Shown piece after piece: positions 41,571 through 50,448 of a stretch of DNA of 64,000 bases; the first letter of the stretch is position 1, and each line of letters opens with the position of its first letter. Source of the DNA: Jiangellales bacterium (GTDB taxonomy: Bacteria > Actinomycetota > Actinomycetes > Jiangellales > Jiangellaceae); assembly GCA_030447955.1 (NCBI GenBank), contig JAUJNY010000004.1, forward strand, positions 190,039 to 254,038. The letters run 5' to 3'. The notes beneath the pieces were generated by a model that did not search any database, had not been told where the DNA came from, and saw only the letters and a list, made by a program, of their open reading frames with translations. Position numbers and translations under genes: made by a program.

Positions 41571-42278
41571 TTAAGGAATGGATCTGCATTCCGTGTCGTC
41601 TTGCTCTATCGGCAAGCTGTTACGTTCGTCCGGGTCATTTTGGTCACTCGACCCGGAGCGGTTGCCTGTGTGTGGCGGATCCTCATCGCTCTTATCGTCG
41701 GAGTCTAGCCCGAAGGCGCAAGCGGGATCACCGTGAGAAGTCGTCAGGATTGTAGGGCTTGAATTTCTGCCGTCGGCAGGGAGCTGATCCTCGAAGTCGG
41801 CCTGCGGCATGATCTGACGAAGGAGTGGAAGGACCACGCCGTCGTTCTCGCCGTCGGCGACGATGAGCGCTTGCGGCCCGCTCCGCCAGAGCGGCTCGCC
41901 CGCAGGCCGCCCGGCGTCGTCGTGTAGGACGGGGACGTCATCCTCCTCAAGAGGTGCCGCCTCTAGATAGAGCCCGACCCTGGTGCCGGCGGGGAGAGCC
42001 ATCGAGTACGCCTTTAGCGGATCGCAGCGCTCCAAGACCACGTGCACGGTGCCGCTCGACGCAGGCTCCCCTTTGAAGACCTCCTCGACGAGGACGCTCA
42101 TGACCACAGCCGCTTCGGCTTGCGGGTCGTCGATGCTCGCGGCGGAGTAGATCGGTCCTTCCGCGAAGCCGACGACACGACCGGACACGACGAGCTCAAT
42201 CTCAGGAATGTCAGCGAGCTCCGTCGGAGAGTCGAAGGGAGAGTAGTCGTACACGCCACACGGCAAGACATCGAGCAC
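41571..42278 (-). pseudogene. 5'-truncated gene for a putative exported protein
   Basis: A 235-codon reading with protein-like composition (for example IPEIELVVSGRVVGFAEGPIY and ALPAGTRVGLYLEA). Upstream the same frame stays open back to a TAG near 42375 and encodes a plausible N-terminal piece (KCLAGGASIGNVDARRVLD), but it has no good start codon; only GTG 42278 lies inside the coding part. The N-terminus, presumably a signal peptide, seems to be lost. No family is recognised. Confidence 0.5.
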
Positions 42279-42514
42279 CCGCCGCGCGTCGACGTTGCCG
42301 ATGCTCGCGCCGCCAGCGAGACACTTTCTAGATCCGTACGCCTCCGACGCGGGGAGCCTTTCCGGTTCCGGCTAACTGTTCTCCGGCGGACGGCTCGGCG
42401 CCGGCGCCTGCCCTGGTTTGGCATCGCCCTCATTCCCGGCGGAGGAGCTCCGACGCGCCGTGGGACTCCCAACGTGCTCGCGACCGCAGAGCGTCGCCAA
42501 CACCGCGGCGCCTC

Positions 42515-42667
42515 CTACTGTCCCTCAGGAATGTACGCCGCGCCGGAGAGCAGGCCGAGCCCGATGGCCGCTCCGATCAGCACGGCAGCTGGCTGGACGT
42601 CAGCGAAGGTGCAGCGCTGGCACTTCGCGGCGCCGCTCGAAGGACCGGTCGATGGCCGCGATGACAC
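42515..42667 (-). CDS. Possible 50-residue CxxC membrane peptide
   Basis: A GTG-started ORF of 50 residues with a CQRC pair near residue 16 and one hydrophobic helix (VLIGAAIGLGLLSGAAYI) close to the C-terminus. There is no clear Shine-Dalgarno, and it sits in a degraded area, so it may be a fragment of a longer lost gene. Confidence 0.3.
   Translation of the reverse strand: MSSRPSTGPSSGAAKCQRCTFADVQPAAVLIGAAIGLGLLSGAAYIPEGQ
42614..42638. repeat. 25-bp direct repeat shared with 44365-44389
   Basis: The 25 bases here recur exactly, on the same strand, at 44365-44389 inside the tetM-like relic. A second, imperfect match of about 50-60 bases links 42767-42826 with 44552-44612. These shared pieces show that sequence was exchanged or copied between the relics. 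Confidence 0.75.
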
Positions 42668-42721
42668 GCCAGCCCCACGACCAGCACCACCGCTGAGACA
42701 TCGAGCACCGGCCCGGAGAGT

Positions 42722-43090
42722 TTGTCCTTCCTGGACCTGCGCCTCCCCTCTGACCCCGAGGCGCTGCTGGATATCATCGAGCAGCGCATCGTCGCCGGCC
42801 CGCCCTGGGAGTCCTTCGCCATCATCGGTGACCTGCTCCGCGATACGCGCCGCCGGAGGTGCGCGCCCACCGCCTCGCAGCTGCGGTGTGGAGCGCGGTC
42901 GTGGACCCCGCCGGCCGCGTCGGCACTGCGGTCGCGTACACCCACAACGGCCGCCGCGACATGCTCATCTTCGACCCCAAGACGACCGAACTCCTCGGCG
43001 AGCGCACCATCATCGTGGACGCCGCCGACGCCAGTCCCCCGGGCATCCTGGGCCTCACCGGACCAGAACCAGACGAGTCGCCTATCTCGA
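42722..43090 (+). pseudogene. CU044_5270 family protein, 3' remnant
   Basis: Two frames together give the typical C-terminal part of a CU044_5270 protein: LPSDPEALLDIIEQR, ESFAIIGDLLRDT, then after a frameshift near 42850 PPEVRAH, VDPAGRVGTAVAYTHNGRRD, LIFDPKTTELLGERTIIVD. The N-terminal half is missing. These proteins normally partner ECF sigma factors, none of which is nearby. It is non-functional as it stands. Confidence 0.7.
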
Positions 43091-43166
43091 TCAGCGGTTA
43101 CCCACCGCGCCTGCTCAGCGCATCCTCACTTCACCGCAAATCGGCGGGCTGCCGCCAGCGGCAACT

Positions 43167-44825
43167 TCACCGCGTCACTGACGGAACCATGTCGCGGTCG
43201 AGCGGATCGAAGCCGGTACGGCGCCGGGACGGTGGCCGGTGGCGGGGCGTGATGGTCATGGCACCTTCGCCGCTGGTGAGACGGGCAGCCGGGATGTGAG
43301 GTCGGGAACGGCCGATGCCGGCATGGCCGACGAGCCGCGTGTAGCCGTTGGCCGCGACGAGTGTCGTCGCGCCCAGTTGGCCCAGCACCGACGCGACGGG
43401 GCCGAATGCCTCGTCGGGCAGCTCTAGCTCGAACCGGTCGATCGGCTGGCATACCCGCGCGTCCCGGCCTCCGCCAGCGCCGCCATGACGACGACCCGAG
43501 GTGGCGGAAGTCCGGACTTGTCGAACTTCTGGTGCGGCTTGCTCTGCCGTGGCCTCCGGTCATCGGACGGTCACCTCGCGCAGTCCCTGAAGCGGCGCCG
43601 ATGACACCCTCCTCGGTCGCGGCGATTGGCAGGTTGCCCGCTCGACGCCCGAACTCCACGCCGTGTCATTCCCGTCCACCTTGATCCGGTCCACCGACGA
43701 GCCGACACCTCAAGGCAGTCACCGACGTGTCCAGGAAGCGTGCCCGCACGCCGTCCAGCAGCGCCGCGATCACCTCCTTCTGCACTCACCGTGCAGGCTC
43801 ACTGCCGCCTCGCCGTCGGTCTTGTCCACTCGCAGGTCGATCAGCGGGTCCTCGTCCGCGAGCTCTGTCAAGCCGGCGAAGAGTGTCGTGCGCTGGGTCG
43901 GGTCCACCGCCACGAGGGCCTGCAGGGCGGCGCGAAGCGCGGCTCGTGGCTACTCGCCGATCCCGCGCGGCCGGCCCGCCCAATGGCGACCGCACTCACC
44001 GTTACCCCGAGCGTGCTGACCGCCACTTCGGTCACCTTCTCCGGCCGCCCATTGCCGACCCGACCCGGTCTCGTACCCGGAGTTCTCCCGACCACAGCCG
44101 GATCCACGCGCGCGCCGCGCTCATCCCGTGCAACGGCGAACACGGTGCCTGCGACGGGACCCCGGCGTTGCGGTGCACCGATCCCATGGACTTGTCGCAA
44201 CTCAGGCATGCCAGCGCCCGTGATCGCCGACCCGCACCGGCGTCACGTACTCCCTGCTGGAGTGCCCGTACGACGTCCCGCCCGCGCACGGGCTCGTCGG
44301 ACAGCCATGAGAGCAGCTGGCTCGGCGACGGCGGCGACGACGGACTCGTCGGTGAGGACGTACGGCGCTGGCACTTCGCGGCGCCGCTCCCTGGTCGAGG
44401 CCCGCGCCAGCTCGACGACGTGCGGCGTCAGCCGGCGGCGTACCAGCACCACCGCGGTCCATGTCGGCACCGAGGCGCCGCTGACGAACAGCACCCTCGG
44501 CACACCGGCCTGGGTGTCGCGCCGATGGTCTGCGGCTGGACGCCCTGACAGATATCGTCGAGGACGCGAGATCGTCGCCCGCCCGCCGGGTGCCCGGGAG
44601 TCCTTCGCCAGGTTGACAGCCGGTCGCCGCTGGAACGAGATGGCGCGGATAGTGATCGCCGCGTCGGCGCTGGCCTCGCATCGAGTCGGTGCGGGTGGTG
44701 CCTGCGTCGACGCTCCGGCCGCGTCGATCACACCGGCCTCGAAAAGCAGCCGCTCGGTCATGCTCATCTTACCGGCGTCCAACATGCGCGACGATCCCGA
44801 GGTTCAAGGTTGAGGACACGATCAT
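43167..44825 (-). pseudogene. TetM/Otr(A)-type ribosome protection GTPase relic
   Basis: Pieces in several frames line up in order with a TetM-like EF-G homologue: TLNLGIVAHV at ATG 44825, then AGKMSMTERLLFEAGVIDAAG (in parts), GVQPQT, RRRLTPHVVEL, VPAPYVLTDESVVAAVAEP, IRLWSGELRVRDRVG, LTELADEDPLIDLRVDKTDGE, KEVIAALLDGVRARF, PIDRFELELPDEAFGPV, and a C-terminus GFDPLDRDMV. An extra G just before the P-loop shifts the frame at once; many more indels follow. About 1.66 kb remains of the roughly 1.95 kb expected. Functional members release tetracycline from the ribosome. Confidence 0.85.
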
Positions 44826-45616
44826 CGTGGACGGCGCCGACGGATGAACGTCTGGGGCGTGGTGGCTGCTCCTGGGCCAGGGATCTCCGGCAGGTTGCGC
44901 CGGATCTCTTGCAGCTCTGCCTGGCTGCGTTCAGTCGTGCTGATGCACAGCGAGCCGCCCCACACCTCACGCACCGCTGCCGTCATCGCCGCCCGATCGC
45001 CTTTCGTGGCGATGTTGAGGACGAAGCGCTTCGGGTCGTTGGAGTTCCGCTCGGTCAGCTGTTTCGGGGGGATTCGCTGGTCGATCCAGAGGTCCCCGAA
45101 GCCTTCGGTCGATCGGGCCCGCGCGACGGCCTGCCGGAACGTCTCGCCGGTGGCCCGCTCCGGGTCGACCGGCGTCCACCCGCCCGGCGGCTCCGGGCAC
45201 GGGGTGCGCAGGTCGTCGTCACTGGCAGGCGGAGGCGTACGGTCGGCCGGGCGAGGTGGCTGGGTCAGCCTGAATGTCTGACCGTCAAAGGTCCCGGCCA
45301 CGACGTACTCACCCCACGTGGTCCCGCTCGCCGACTCGGCATCGACTGCCGACCAGTCCCATCCTTCGATGCGCGGCCCGCCGCACTGCGGCGGGTAGCT
45401 CTCCATGACCGCGTAGCACAGCTGAGGGCCGTGATCGGGGCTCTCGAGCACAGTCGCCCGCGTGCGGAACCGGCCGTCGTACACCTCGGGCACCAGGTTC
45501 ACCGACGGGCGGGCCGCGCTGACCACGGCGTCATCCTTGCTGACGGCGCGCTCGCCGCAGCCGGCCGCCGCAAACAAGACGGCCACCACCACAAGCCCGA
45601 GCGGCATTCGCTGCAC
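44822..45616 (-). CDS. Exported lipoprotein, C-terminally truncated
   Basis: About 264 residues from GTG 45616. The signal MPLGLVVVAVLFAAAGC has a clear lipobox. The mature part has four Cys-containing segments (QLCYAVM, PPQCGGP, TPCPEPPGG, GGSLCIST). The C-terminus ends abruptly in TTPQTFIRRRRPR, which overlaps the start of the tetM-like relic and does not look native, so the end of the gene was probably lost in the rearrangement. No function is known. ATG 45607 is an alternative start. Confidence 0.6.
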   Translation of the reverse strand: MQRMPLGLVVVAVLFAAAGCGERAVSKDDAVVSAARPSVNLVPEVYDGRFRTRATVLESPDHGPQLCYAVMESYPPQCGGPRIEGWDWSAVDAESASGTTWGEYVVAGTFDGQTFRLTQPPRPADRTPPPASDDDLRTPCPEPPGGWTPVDPERATGETFRQAVARARSTEGFGDLWIDQRIPPKQLTERNSNDPKRFVLNIATKGDRAAMTAAVREVWGGSLCISTTERSQAELQEIRRNLPEIPGPGAATTPQTFIRRRRPR

Positions 45617-45797
45617 GCTGCTGTGACGCCTGACCACTCGCGACAATGCTCGCAACGACCACGTCCGATGTGTCGCTCGATGGTACAAACCCGGCCAGTT
45701 GGTACAGCGGTGCCACGGGACCTTTCTCCGCGCGCTAGGTTAGGAACGACACCGTTTCGTTTCGTCCCCGACCGCGCGGGGCTGCCGGAGGCATCGG

Positions 45798-46418
45798 ATG
45801 ACCGTCGCACGTAGCCGTCCGCGCGTCGAGGGCGACCGTGAAGCCGAGATCCTCAACGCGGCGGTGCGGGTCATCGCCGACGTTGGCTATGACCGGCTGA
45901 CGATGGACCAGGTAGCAACCGAGGCCCGAGCCTCGAAGGCGACCCTCTACCGGAGATGGCAGGGCAAGGCTGACCTGGTGGTCGACGCGGTCAGCCGGGC
46001 CAAGGGCCTGCCCAATGCCGAGTCGCCAGACACTGGCTCGCTGCGTGGTGACCTGCTGTCGCTGGCATGCGGCCCCTGCGGACAGGCGAACGAGCTGCCG
46101 ATGTCCGTGCTCGGCGGTCTAATGACCGCCCTGCAGAATGACCCGGATCTTTCGGCGGCCTGGCGAAGTCGATTCTGGGAGCCGCGGCTGGCGGCCACGC
46201 GCGCGATCTTCGACCGGGCGGTGCGCCGCGGCGAGATCCACCCGGACGTCGACCTGGACCTGATCCTCAGCATCCTGCCGAGCATGTGCGCCTACCGCTC
46301 CACTGTAGAAGGCGGCGTGGTCGACGCCGCCTTCGTCGCCCGTGTACTCGACGACATCATTCTGCCCACCGCCCGGCAGCAGCCCAGCTCCCGCAACATC
46401 GAAGGAAACCGCTCATGA
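45798..46418 (+). CDS. TetR family regulator
   Basis: A 206-residue TetR protein. The HTH is ILNAAVRVIADVGYDRLTMDQVA with ASKATLYRRWQGK, followed by a helical ligand domain. It overlaps the MFS exporter start by 4 bases, so it probably regulates the exporter and itself. Upstream, AACGA(7)TCGTT at 45745-45761 and a -10-like TAGGTT (45736-45741) are a weak candidate operator/promoter. Confidence 0.9.
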   Translation: MTVARSRPRVEGDREAEILNAAVRVIADVGYDRLTMDQVATEARASKATLYRRWQGKADLVVDAVSRAKGLPNAESPDTGSLRGDLLSLACGPCGQANELPMSVLGGLMTALQNDPDLSAAWRSRFWEPRLAATRAIFDRAVRRGEIHPDVDLDLILSILPSMCAYRSTVEGGVVDAAFVARVLDDIILPTARQQPSSRNIEGNRS

Positions 46419-47971
46419 CCACCGGCTCGCACCTCACTCCGACCCGTCCCCCGGACGACGACTCGGCGGACGGCCACGGGCATCGTTATCTCGGTCTAGC
46501 GCTGGTCTTGATCAGCACAGCGCAGCTGATGGTCGTCCTCGACGCGTCCGTCGTGAATATCGCGCTGCCGAGGATCCAGGCTGAGCTGCAGATCACCGAC
46601 GCCAACCTTACCTGGGTCGTGACGTCCTACGGCATCGCGTTCGGTGGCCTGCTACTGCTCGGCGGCCGGATGGGTGACGTCATCGGCCGCCGCAAAGTGT
46701 TCATCGGCGGCATCCTGGTGTTCGCCCTCGCCTCTTTGCTCGCCGGCGTGGCCCAGGCTGAGTGGCAGCTGCTCGCCGCCCGGGCGCTGCAGGGCGCCGG
46801 GGCCGCGGCCGCATCGCCGACCGCGTTAGCCCTGATCACCACGACCTTCCCGGCCGGGCCACAGCGGAACCGGGCATTCGCGGTGTATGCGGCGATGTCG
46901 GGTGCCGGCGCCGCAGTCGGCCTCATCCTCGGTGGCGCGCTGACCGAAGTTTCGTGGCGCTGGACGATGCTCATCAACGTGCCGATCGGTCTCGTCGTGG
47001 CCGTGATGGCACCCCGCTTCCTGGGCGAGTCCAAACCCCAGCCCGGTCGCTGGGACCTCCCCGGCGCCGTCACCGCCACCCTCGGTCTGGTGTTGCTCGT
47101 CTACGGCTTCAACCACAAGGCGCAGCTCGACCCGTCGACCGGTGCGCCCGCCACCTGGACGGAATTCCTGACCCTCGGGCCGATCATCGCCGGTGTCGTG
47201 CTGCTGGTCGCCTTCTTCATCATCGAGGCGCGCACGCCGTACGCCTTGCTGCCCCTGCGCATCGTCACCGACCGCACCCGTGCGGTGAGCTTCGTGGTCA
47301 TGCTCATCGTCGGAGCGGCCATCTTCGCGATGTTCTTGTTCTTGTCGCTGTTCATCCAGGACGTCATGGGCTACAGCCCACTGCAGGCCGGTGTGGCGTT
47401 CCTCCCCTTCACCGTCGGCATCATCGTCGCCGCGCAGGTCGCCTCGTCGCTCGCCTCGCGCCTCGACCCACGCTGGATCGCCGGCGCCGGAGGCGGGCTG
47501 TCCGTGCTCGCGATGTGGGGGTACGGGCAGCTGGAGGCCGGAGCGACGTACGTCGCCGACCTGCTGCCGTGGATCATCGTCCAGGCCCTCGGCATGGGCT
47601 TGATCTTCGTGCCGTTGACTCTGACCGCGGTCAGCCGTGTCGACAGGCGCGACTCCGGAGTCGGCTCGGCGGTGCTCAACACCGTTCAGCAGGTCGGCGG
47701 CGCCATCGGCATCGCCGTCCTCGGCACCGTGTTCGCGAACGGGATCACCGAGAAGATGACCGAGCTAGCGGCGAGCGCAGCAGGGCCGCCACCAACGCCG
47801 GAGCAGCTGGAGGTCGGCGCCCGAATCGCCCAGGCCTTCGGCACCACCGAGACGTTCGGCGTGGCGATCTGGATGATGGTGGCCGCGACACTGATCACCC
47901 TGATCGGGCTTTCCATCAAGCACGAGGAGCTGGCTACCGATGGCATCCCCGGCGTACCTGTCGACGTCTGA
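46415..47971 (+). CDS. MFS drug exporter (DHA2/EmrB type, 14 TM)
   Basis: A 518-residue transporter with about 14 transmembrane helices. Signatures include LDASVVNIALPRIQAEL in helix 1, GGRMGDVIGRRKVFIGG (motif A) and GAGAAVGLILGGAL (motif C, antiporter). ATG 46415 has GAAGGAA upstream and overlaps the TetR stop. It probably exports a drug or dye by proton antiport; the substrate is unknown. It ends 65 bp before the YCII gene. Confidence 0.92.
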   Translation: MTTGSHLTPTRPPDDDSADGHGHRYLGLALVLISTAQLMVVLDASVVNIALPRIQAELQITDANLTWVVTSYGIAFGGLLLLGGRMGDVIGRRKVFIGGILVFALASLLAGVAQAEWQLLAARALQGAGAAAASPTALALITTTFPAGPQRNRAFAVYAAMSGAGAAVGLILGGALTEVSWRWTMLINVPIGLVVAVMAPRFLGESKPQPGRWDLPGAVTATLGLVLLVYGFNHKAQLDPSTGAPATWTEFLTLGPIIAGVVLLVAFFIIEARTPYALLPLRIVTDRTRAVSFVVMLIVGAAIFAMFLFLSLFIQDVMGYSPLQAGVAFLPFTVGIIVAAQVASSLASRLDPRWIAGAGGGLSVLAMWGYGQLEAGATYVADLLPWIIVQALGMGLIFVPLTLTAVSRVDRRDSGVGSAVLNTVQQVGGAIGIAVLGTVFANGITEKMTELAASAAGPPPTPEQLEVGARIAQAFGTTETFGVAIWMMVAATLITLIGLSIKHEELATDGIPGVPVDV

Positions 47972-48036
47972 GGGCCCACGTCGGACCCGGGTGGGGGCCG
48001 CACCTCTGCGGCGGCGCCCGTAGTTTCATCTACGGC

Positions 48037-48336
48037 ATGACCTTCGCCTACGTGCTCAAGCCATCGTTCGACCTCGAGTACTTGGCCACGGCCACACCCG
48101 AGGAACATGCAACCTTTCAGCGACACGGCGCTTACCTGCAGCAGCTGCACGTTGCCGGTGTGATTCGGTTCGCTGGTCGGTGTCTGGACGGACCGCTCGC
48201 CCTCGTGGTCGTCGACACGACCGATGCCACGGCTGCCCGACGCGTGATGGATGAGGACCCGACTGTCGCTGCCGGAATCCAACAGGCCGAGTTGTACCCC
48301 TTCGATGTCTTCCTCGAGAGGTCGGACCCGGACTGA
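48037..48336 (+). CDS. YCII-related domain protein
   Basis: A 99-residue ferredoxin-like YCII protein: FAYVLKPSFD, EHATFQRHGAYLQQLHVAGVIRFAGRCLDG, VVVDTTDATAARRVMDEDP and a C-terminal ELYPFDVFLE. The gene is intact, but the stop codon lies within the 8-bp target duplication of the IS1-like element, which inserted one base after the stop. The function of the family is unclear; some members are small dehydrochlorinase-like enzymes. Confidence 0.85.
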   Translation: MTFAYVLKPSFDLEYLATATPEEHATFQRHGAYLQQLHVAGVIRFAGRCLDGPLALVVVDTTDATAARRVMDEDPTVAAGIQQAELYPFDVFLERSDPD

Positions 48337-48354
48337 CGGTAGTGGGTCAGTTTG
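48330..48354. repeat. Left target duplication and inverted repeat of IS1-like element
   Basis: GGACTGAC (48330-48337) is the target duplication, followed by the 17-bp repeat (48338-48354). The TGA of the YCII gene (48334-48336) lies in the duplication. Confidence 0.9.
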
Positions 48355-48386
48355 GGGCGCAGACACTCGCCAGGCCGGGCCAAGTC

Positions 48387-49061
48387 TTATTTGAGACCGA
48401 CGATGATGCCGATCACAGCGATACCGAATCCGACCAGCAGAGGGATGATCCACGCCAAGGTGCTCATGCGTGCTGACATGGTGCTAATGCTGTCCTTGAC
48501 ATCGGACACGTCTCGGGCAAGGGAGGCCAGTGACTTCACCATGCCTCCGATGGTCTGACTCTCGGCTTGTATCAACTCCTGCACATCCTTTCCTGTGATC
48601 CCGCTTTGCCCTTGGCGACGCCCTACGTAGGGGTGCTCGACCGGCTGTCGCAACTGAAAGAACTGGGCAGTTAGGAAGGGTGCCTCGTAAGTCAGCGTCA
48701 CCCTGTTGGGCGACAGGTTCGTCATACGAACCACCAGTACACCGCTGAAGCCGGGGTCAATCTGGGGACCGGATAGGAGCGTGACGCCCTGCCGTGCCAA
48801 GGTCGACCACAGCCCGATTTGCCCAGCGACCTGCGATCCGCACCGGACTACTTCGCGAGTGCTGACAACCGCGAACTCGCCGGGCTCAATGATGACGAGG
48901 CCCTTGCTGGCAACGTCCGTGATCTCGTCAGCGCCACTGACGAAGGCCTGAGCACCGACGCGCAGGTCGTAGCTGGCCGGCTGAAGGCTCTCCGGCTCGA
49001 AGGGATCGATTGCTAGTGTTTCTCGCTGCACCGCCTCCTTGATCTCAGCGTCGGTCAGCAT
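48387..49061 (-). CDS. Membrane-anchored dCTP deaminase-like protein
   Basis: A 224-residue protein. Residues 1-150 match the Dcd/dUTPase trimer fold: LTDAEIKEAVQRETLAIDPF, LQPASYDLRVG, WSTLARQGV, QIDPGFSGVLVV and FLTAQFFQL. In Dcd the strand after DPGF/W carries the catalytic Glu (as in LEFYN). Here it reads VRMTN, so Glu is replaced by Arg and deamination is unlikely. A coiled coil (about 165-200) and a C-terminal transmembrane helix (WIIPLLVGFGIAVIGIIVGL) follow, placing the nucleotide-binding-like domain at the inner membrane face. ATG 49061 follows TACCAT by 6 bases and is probably leaderless. Confidence 0.85.
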   Translation of the reverse strand: MLTDAEIKEAVQRETLAIDPFEPESLQPASYDLRVGAQAFVSGADEITDVASKGLVIIEPGEFAVVSTREVVRCGSQVAGQIGLWSTLARQGVTLLSGPQIDPGFSGVLVVRMTNLSPNRVTLTYEAPFLTAQFFQLRQPVEHPYVGRRQGQSGITGKDVQELIQAESQTIGGMVKSLASLARDVSDVKDSISTMSARMSTLAWIIPLLVGFGIAVIGIIVGLK

Positions 49062-49093
49062 GCGCGCATGGTACCGCCCGCGACCCTCTTCAG

Positions 49094-49110
49094 CGCGTCT
49101 TGCAGACGCG
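49094..49110. promoter_or_regulatory. Palindromic operator between divergent promoters
   Basis: CGCGTCT-TGC-AGACGCG is a perfect 17-bp palindrome midway between two divergent leaderless genes. The -10 boxes are TACCAT (minus, 49073-49068) for the Dcd-like gene and TATGCT (49125-49130) for the small gene. The palindrome covers both expected -35 regions. It is a likely repressor site, perhaps for the XRE protein encoded next door. Confidence 0.65.
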
Positions 49111-49137
49111 TGGCGAGCCGTGGCATATGCTCGGGGT

Positions 49138-49386
49138 ATGCCTGACCGGTCACGCAAGCGCCCACGCGACCTGAACGCGCTCGCCGCGAGCATCGTCCAG
49201 GACGCCACGGACGAGGACAAGCCCGAGCCTGCCGACGACGGCAAGGACCCGGCAGCGGTGTCCCTCGGGCGGCGCGGAGGGCTCAAGGGCGGCAAGGCGC
49301 GGGCCGCGAAGCTGACGCCAGAGCAGCGGTCGGAGATCGCACGGAGGGCGGCGGCGACTCGATGGGGCTCAGTCTCGAACGAGTGA
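49138..49386 (+). CDS. Small charged protein with GGKARA motif
   Basis: An 82-residue protein. The N-terminus is acidic/basic mixed; the C-terminus has GRRGGLKGGKARAAKL, TPEQRSEIARRAA and ATRW, a motif I have seen in small proteins near toxin-antitoxin or ImmA/IrrE genes, possibly nucleic-acid binding. TATGCT ends 7 bases before the ATG, so it is probably leaderless. It converges with the XRE-ImmA gene, overlapping by 18 bp. Confidence 0.7.
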   Translation: MPDRSRKRPRDLNALAASIVQDATDEDKPEPADDGKDPAAVSLGRRGGLKGGKARAAKLTPEQRSEIARRAAATRWGSVSNE

Positions 49387-50448
49387 GAGGGGGCGGAGCT
49401 TGGCGCCGACTTCTGGTGCGTCCCCGAGCAGCTCCCGACGTAGCTCTTGTTCGTCAAGTCGTGCCGCTTGAGCGAGTTCCCGCCACGTGTAACCGTGCTC
49501 TTCAAGGTGGACGCGAGCGGCCTCACGTACGAGCGTTGGTGACTCGGCGGGGAGTGGATACGGCTCTGCGTTGTTCCAACGGCGAGCACTGTACTGCTTA
49601 TAGAGCCGCACGGCCTCCTGCCGATTGACCGCGCCGACCACCTCCGCCCGTTTGATGAGCGCCTTCATGGACAGCCGCCAGTACATCTTCAGCGCTGGCA
49701 GCCGACCGAAGTTCAGACCCAGAAGATCAGGCAGAAGGAGGCTCCGGGGAGCGAGAAACTCACCGGCGAAAGCGTCGGCCTCTTGCTCCAGGTCGCCGCT
49801 AGTCGGAGTGCCGTGCATCGTGAGATGTGCGAGTTCGTGCGCGATCGTCCAGCGTAGTTCCTCCATCGGCGTATCAGCGTTCAGAAAGAACAGCGGGTGA
49901 TCACGTGTCGTCCACTGACTCATCCCAAACAACTTCTGCGTGCCGAACGATGACATGACGATGATGGCGCCAGCTGATTCGACCAAGACCACCAAATTAC
50001 GGATTGGTCCCGGGGGAATCCGCCATGCCCTGCGGAGCGCATGAGCGACGTTCTCGGGGCCACCGAACTCATCAGGATCGAGGGTGTGGAAAGACCGTTC
50101 GGCGACAATCTCCAGCCCGTGGAGGATGTGCCGGGTGTTGATCAGGCGTACGCCCATGCGGCCCTCAAGTAGATCAAGCGTCTTCGCGGGCAATGTCTTG
50201 CGCTTGCGGTGGTACAGGCATCCGCTCTTGCCCTCAAGGATCGGTCCCGATTCAAAGAACAGGTTGACCGGATATCCGAGGTAGTTCGCGACCTTCTGAG
50301 CGTGCTCGCGGGATAGGGACCGCACACCATTCTCAACTTTGGAGATCAGCCCCTGGGAAATGCCGGCTGCCTGCGCCACGTCGGTCTGCGTACAACCCCG
50401 GCTTTGCCTTGCGACTATCAATGCGGCGTAGTTGAAGGAGTCGCTCAC
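49369..50448 (-). CDS. XRE regulator fused to ImmA/IrrE metallopeptidase
   Basis: A 359-residue protein. Residues 10-65 are an XRE HTH (LIVARQSRGCTQTDVAQAAG, ISQGLISKVENGVRSLS). The centre is an ImmA/IrrE peptidase with HELAHLTMH and a following Glu in EQEADAFAGEFLAP. The last 60 residues form a small helical domain. Proteins of this type bind DNA and cleave a partner repressor under stress (as in phage ImmA or Deinococcus IrrE). The start GTG overlaps the stop of the upstream gene as GTGA, so the two are coupled. Confidence 0.92.
   Translation of the reverse strand: MSDSFNYAALIVARQSRGCTQTDVAQAAGISQGLISKVENGVRSLSREHAQKVANYLGYPVNLFFESGPILEGKSGCLYHRKRKTLPAKTLDLLEGRMGVRLINTRHILHGLEIVAERSFHTLDPDEFGGPENVAHALRRAWRIPPGPIRNLVVLVESAGAIIVMSSFGTQKLFGMSQWTTRDHPLFFLNADTPMEELRWTIAHELAHLTMHGTPTSGDLEQEADAFAGEFLAPRSLLLPDLLGLNFGRLPALKMYWRLSMKALIKRAEVVGAVNRQEAVRLYKQYSARRWNNAEPYPLPAESPTLVREAARVHLEEHGYTWRELAQAARLDEQELRRELLGDAPEVGAKLRPLSLVRD

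Noticed and set aside
43626..44813. Plus-strand 395-codon frame across the tetM-like relic
   Set aside because: The minus strand shows ordered TetM fragments in several frames; the plus frame is open only by composition.
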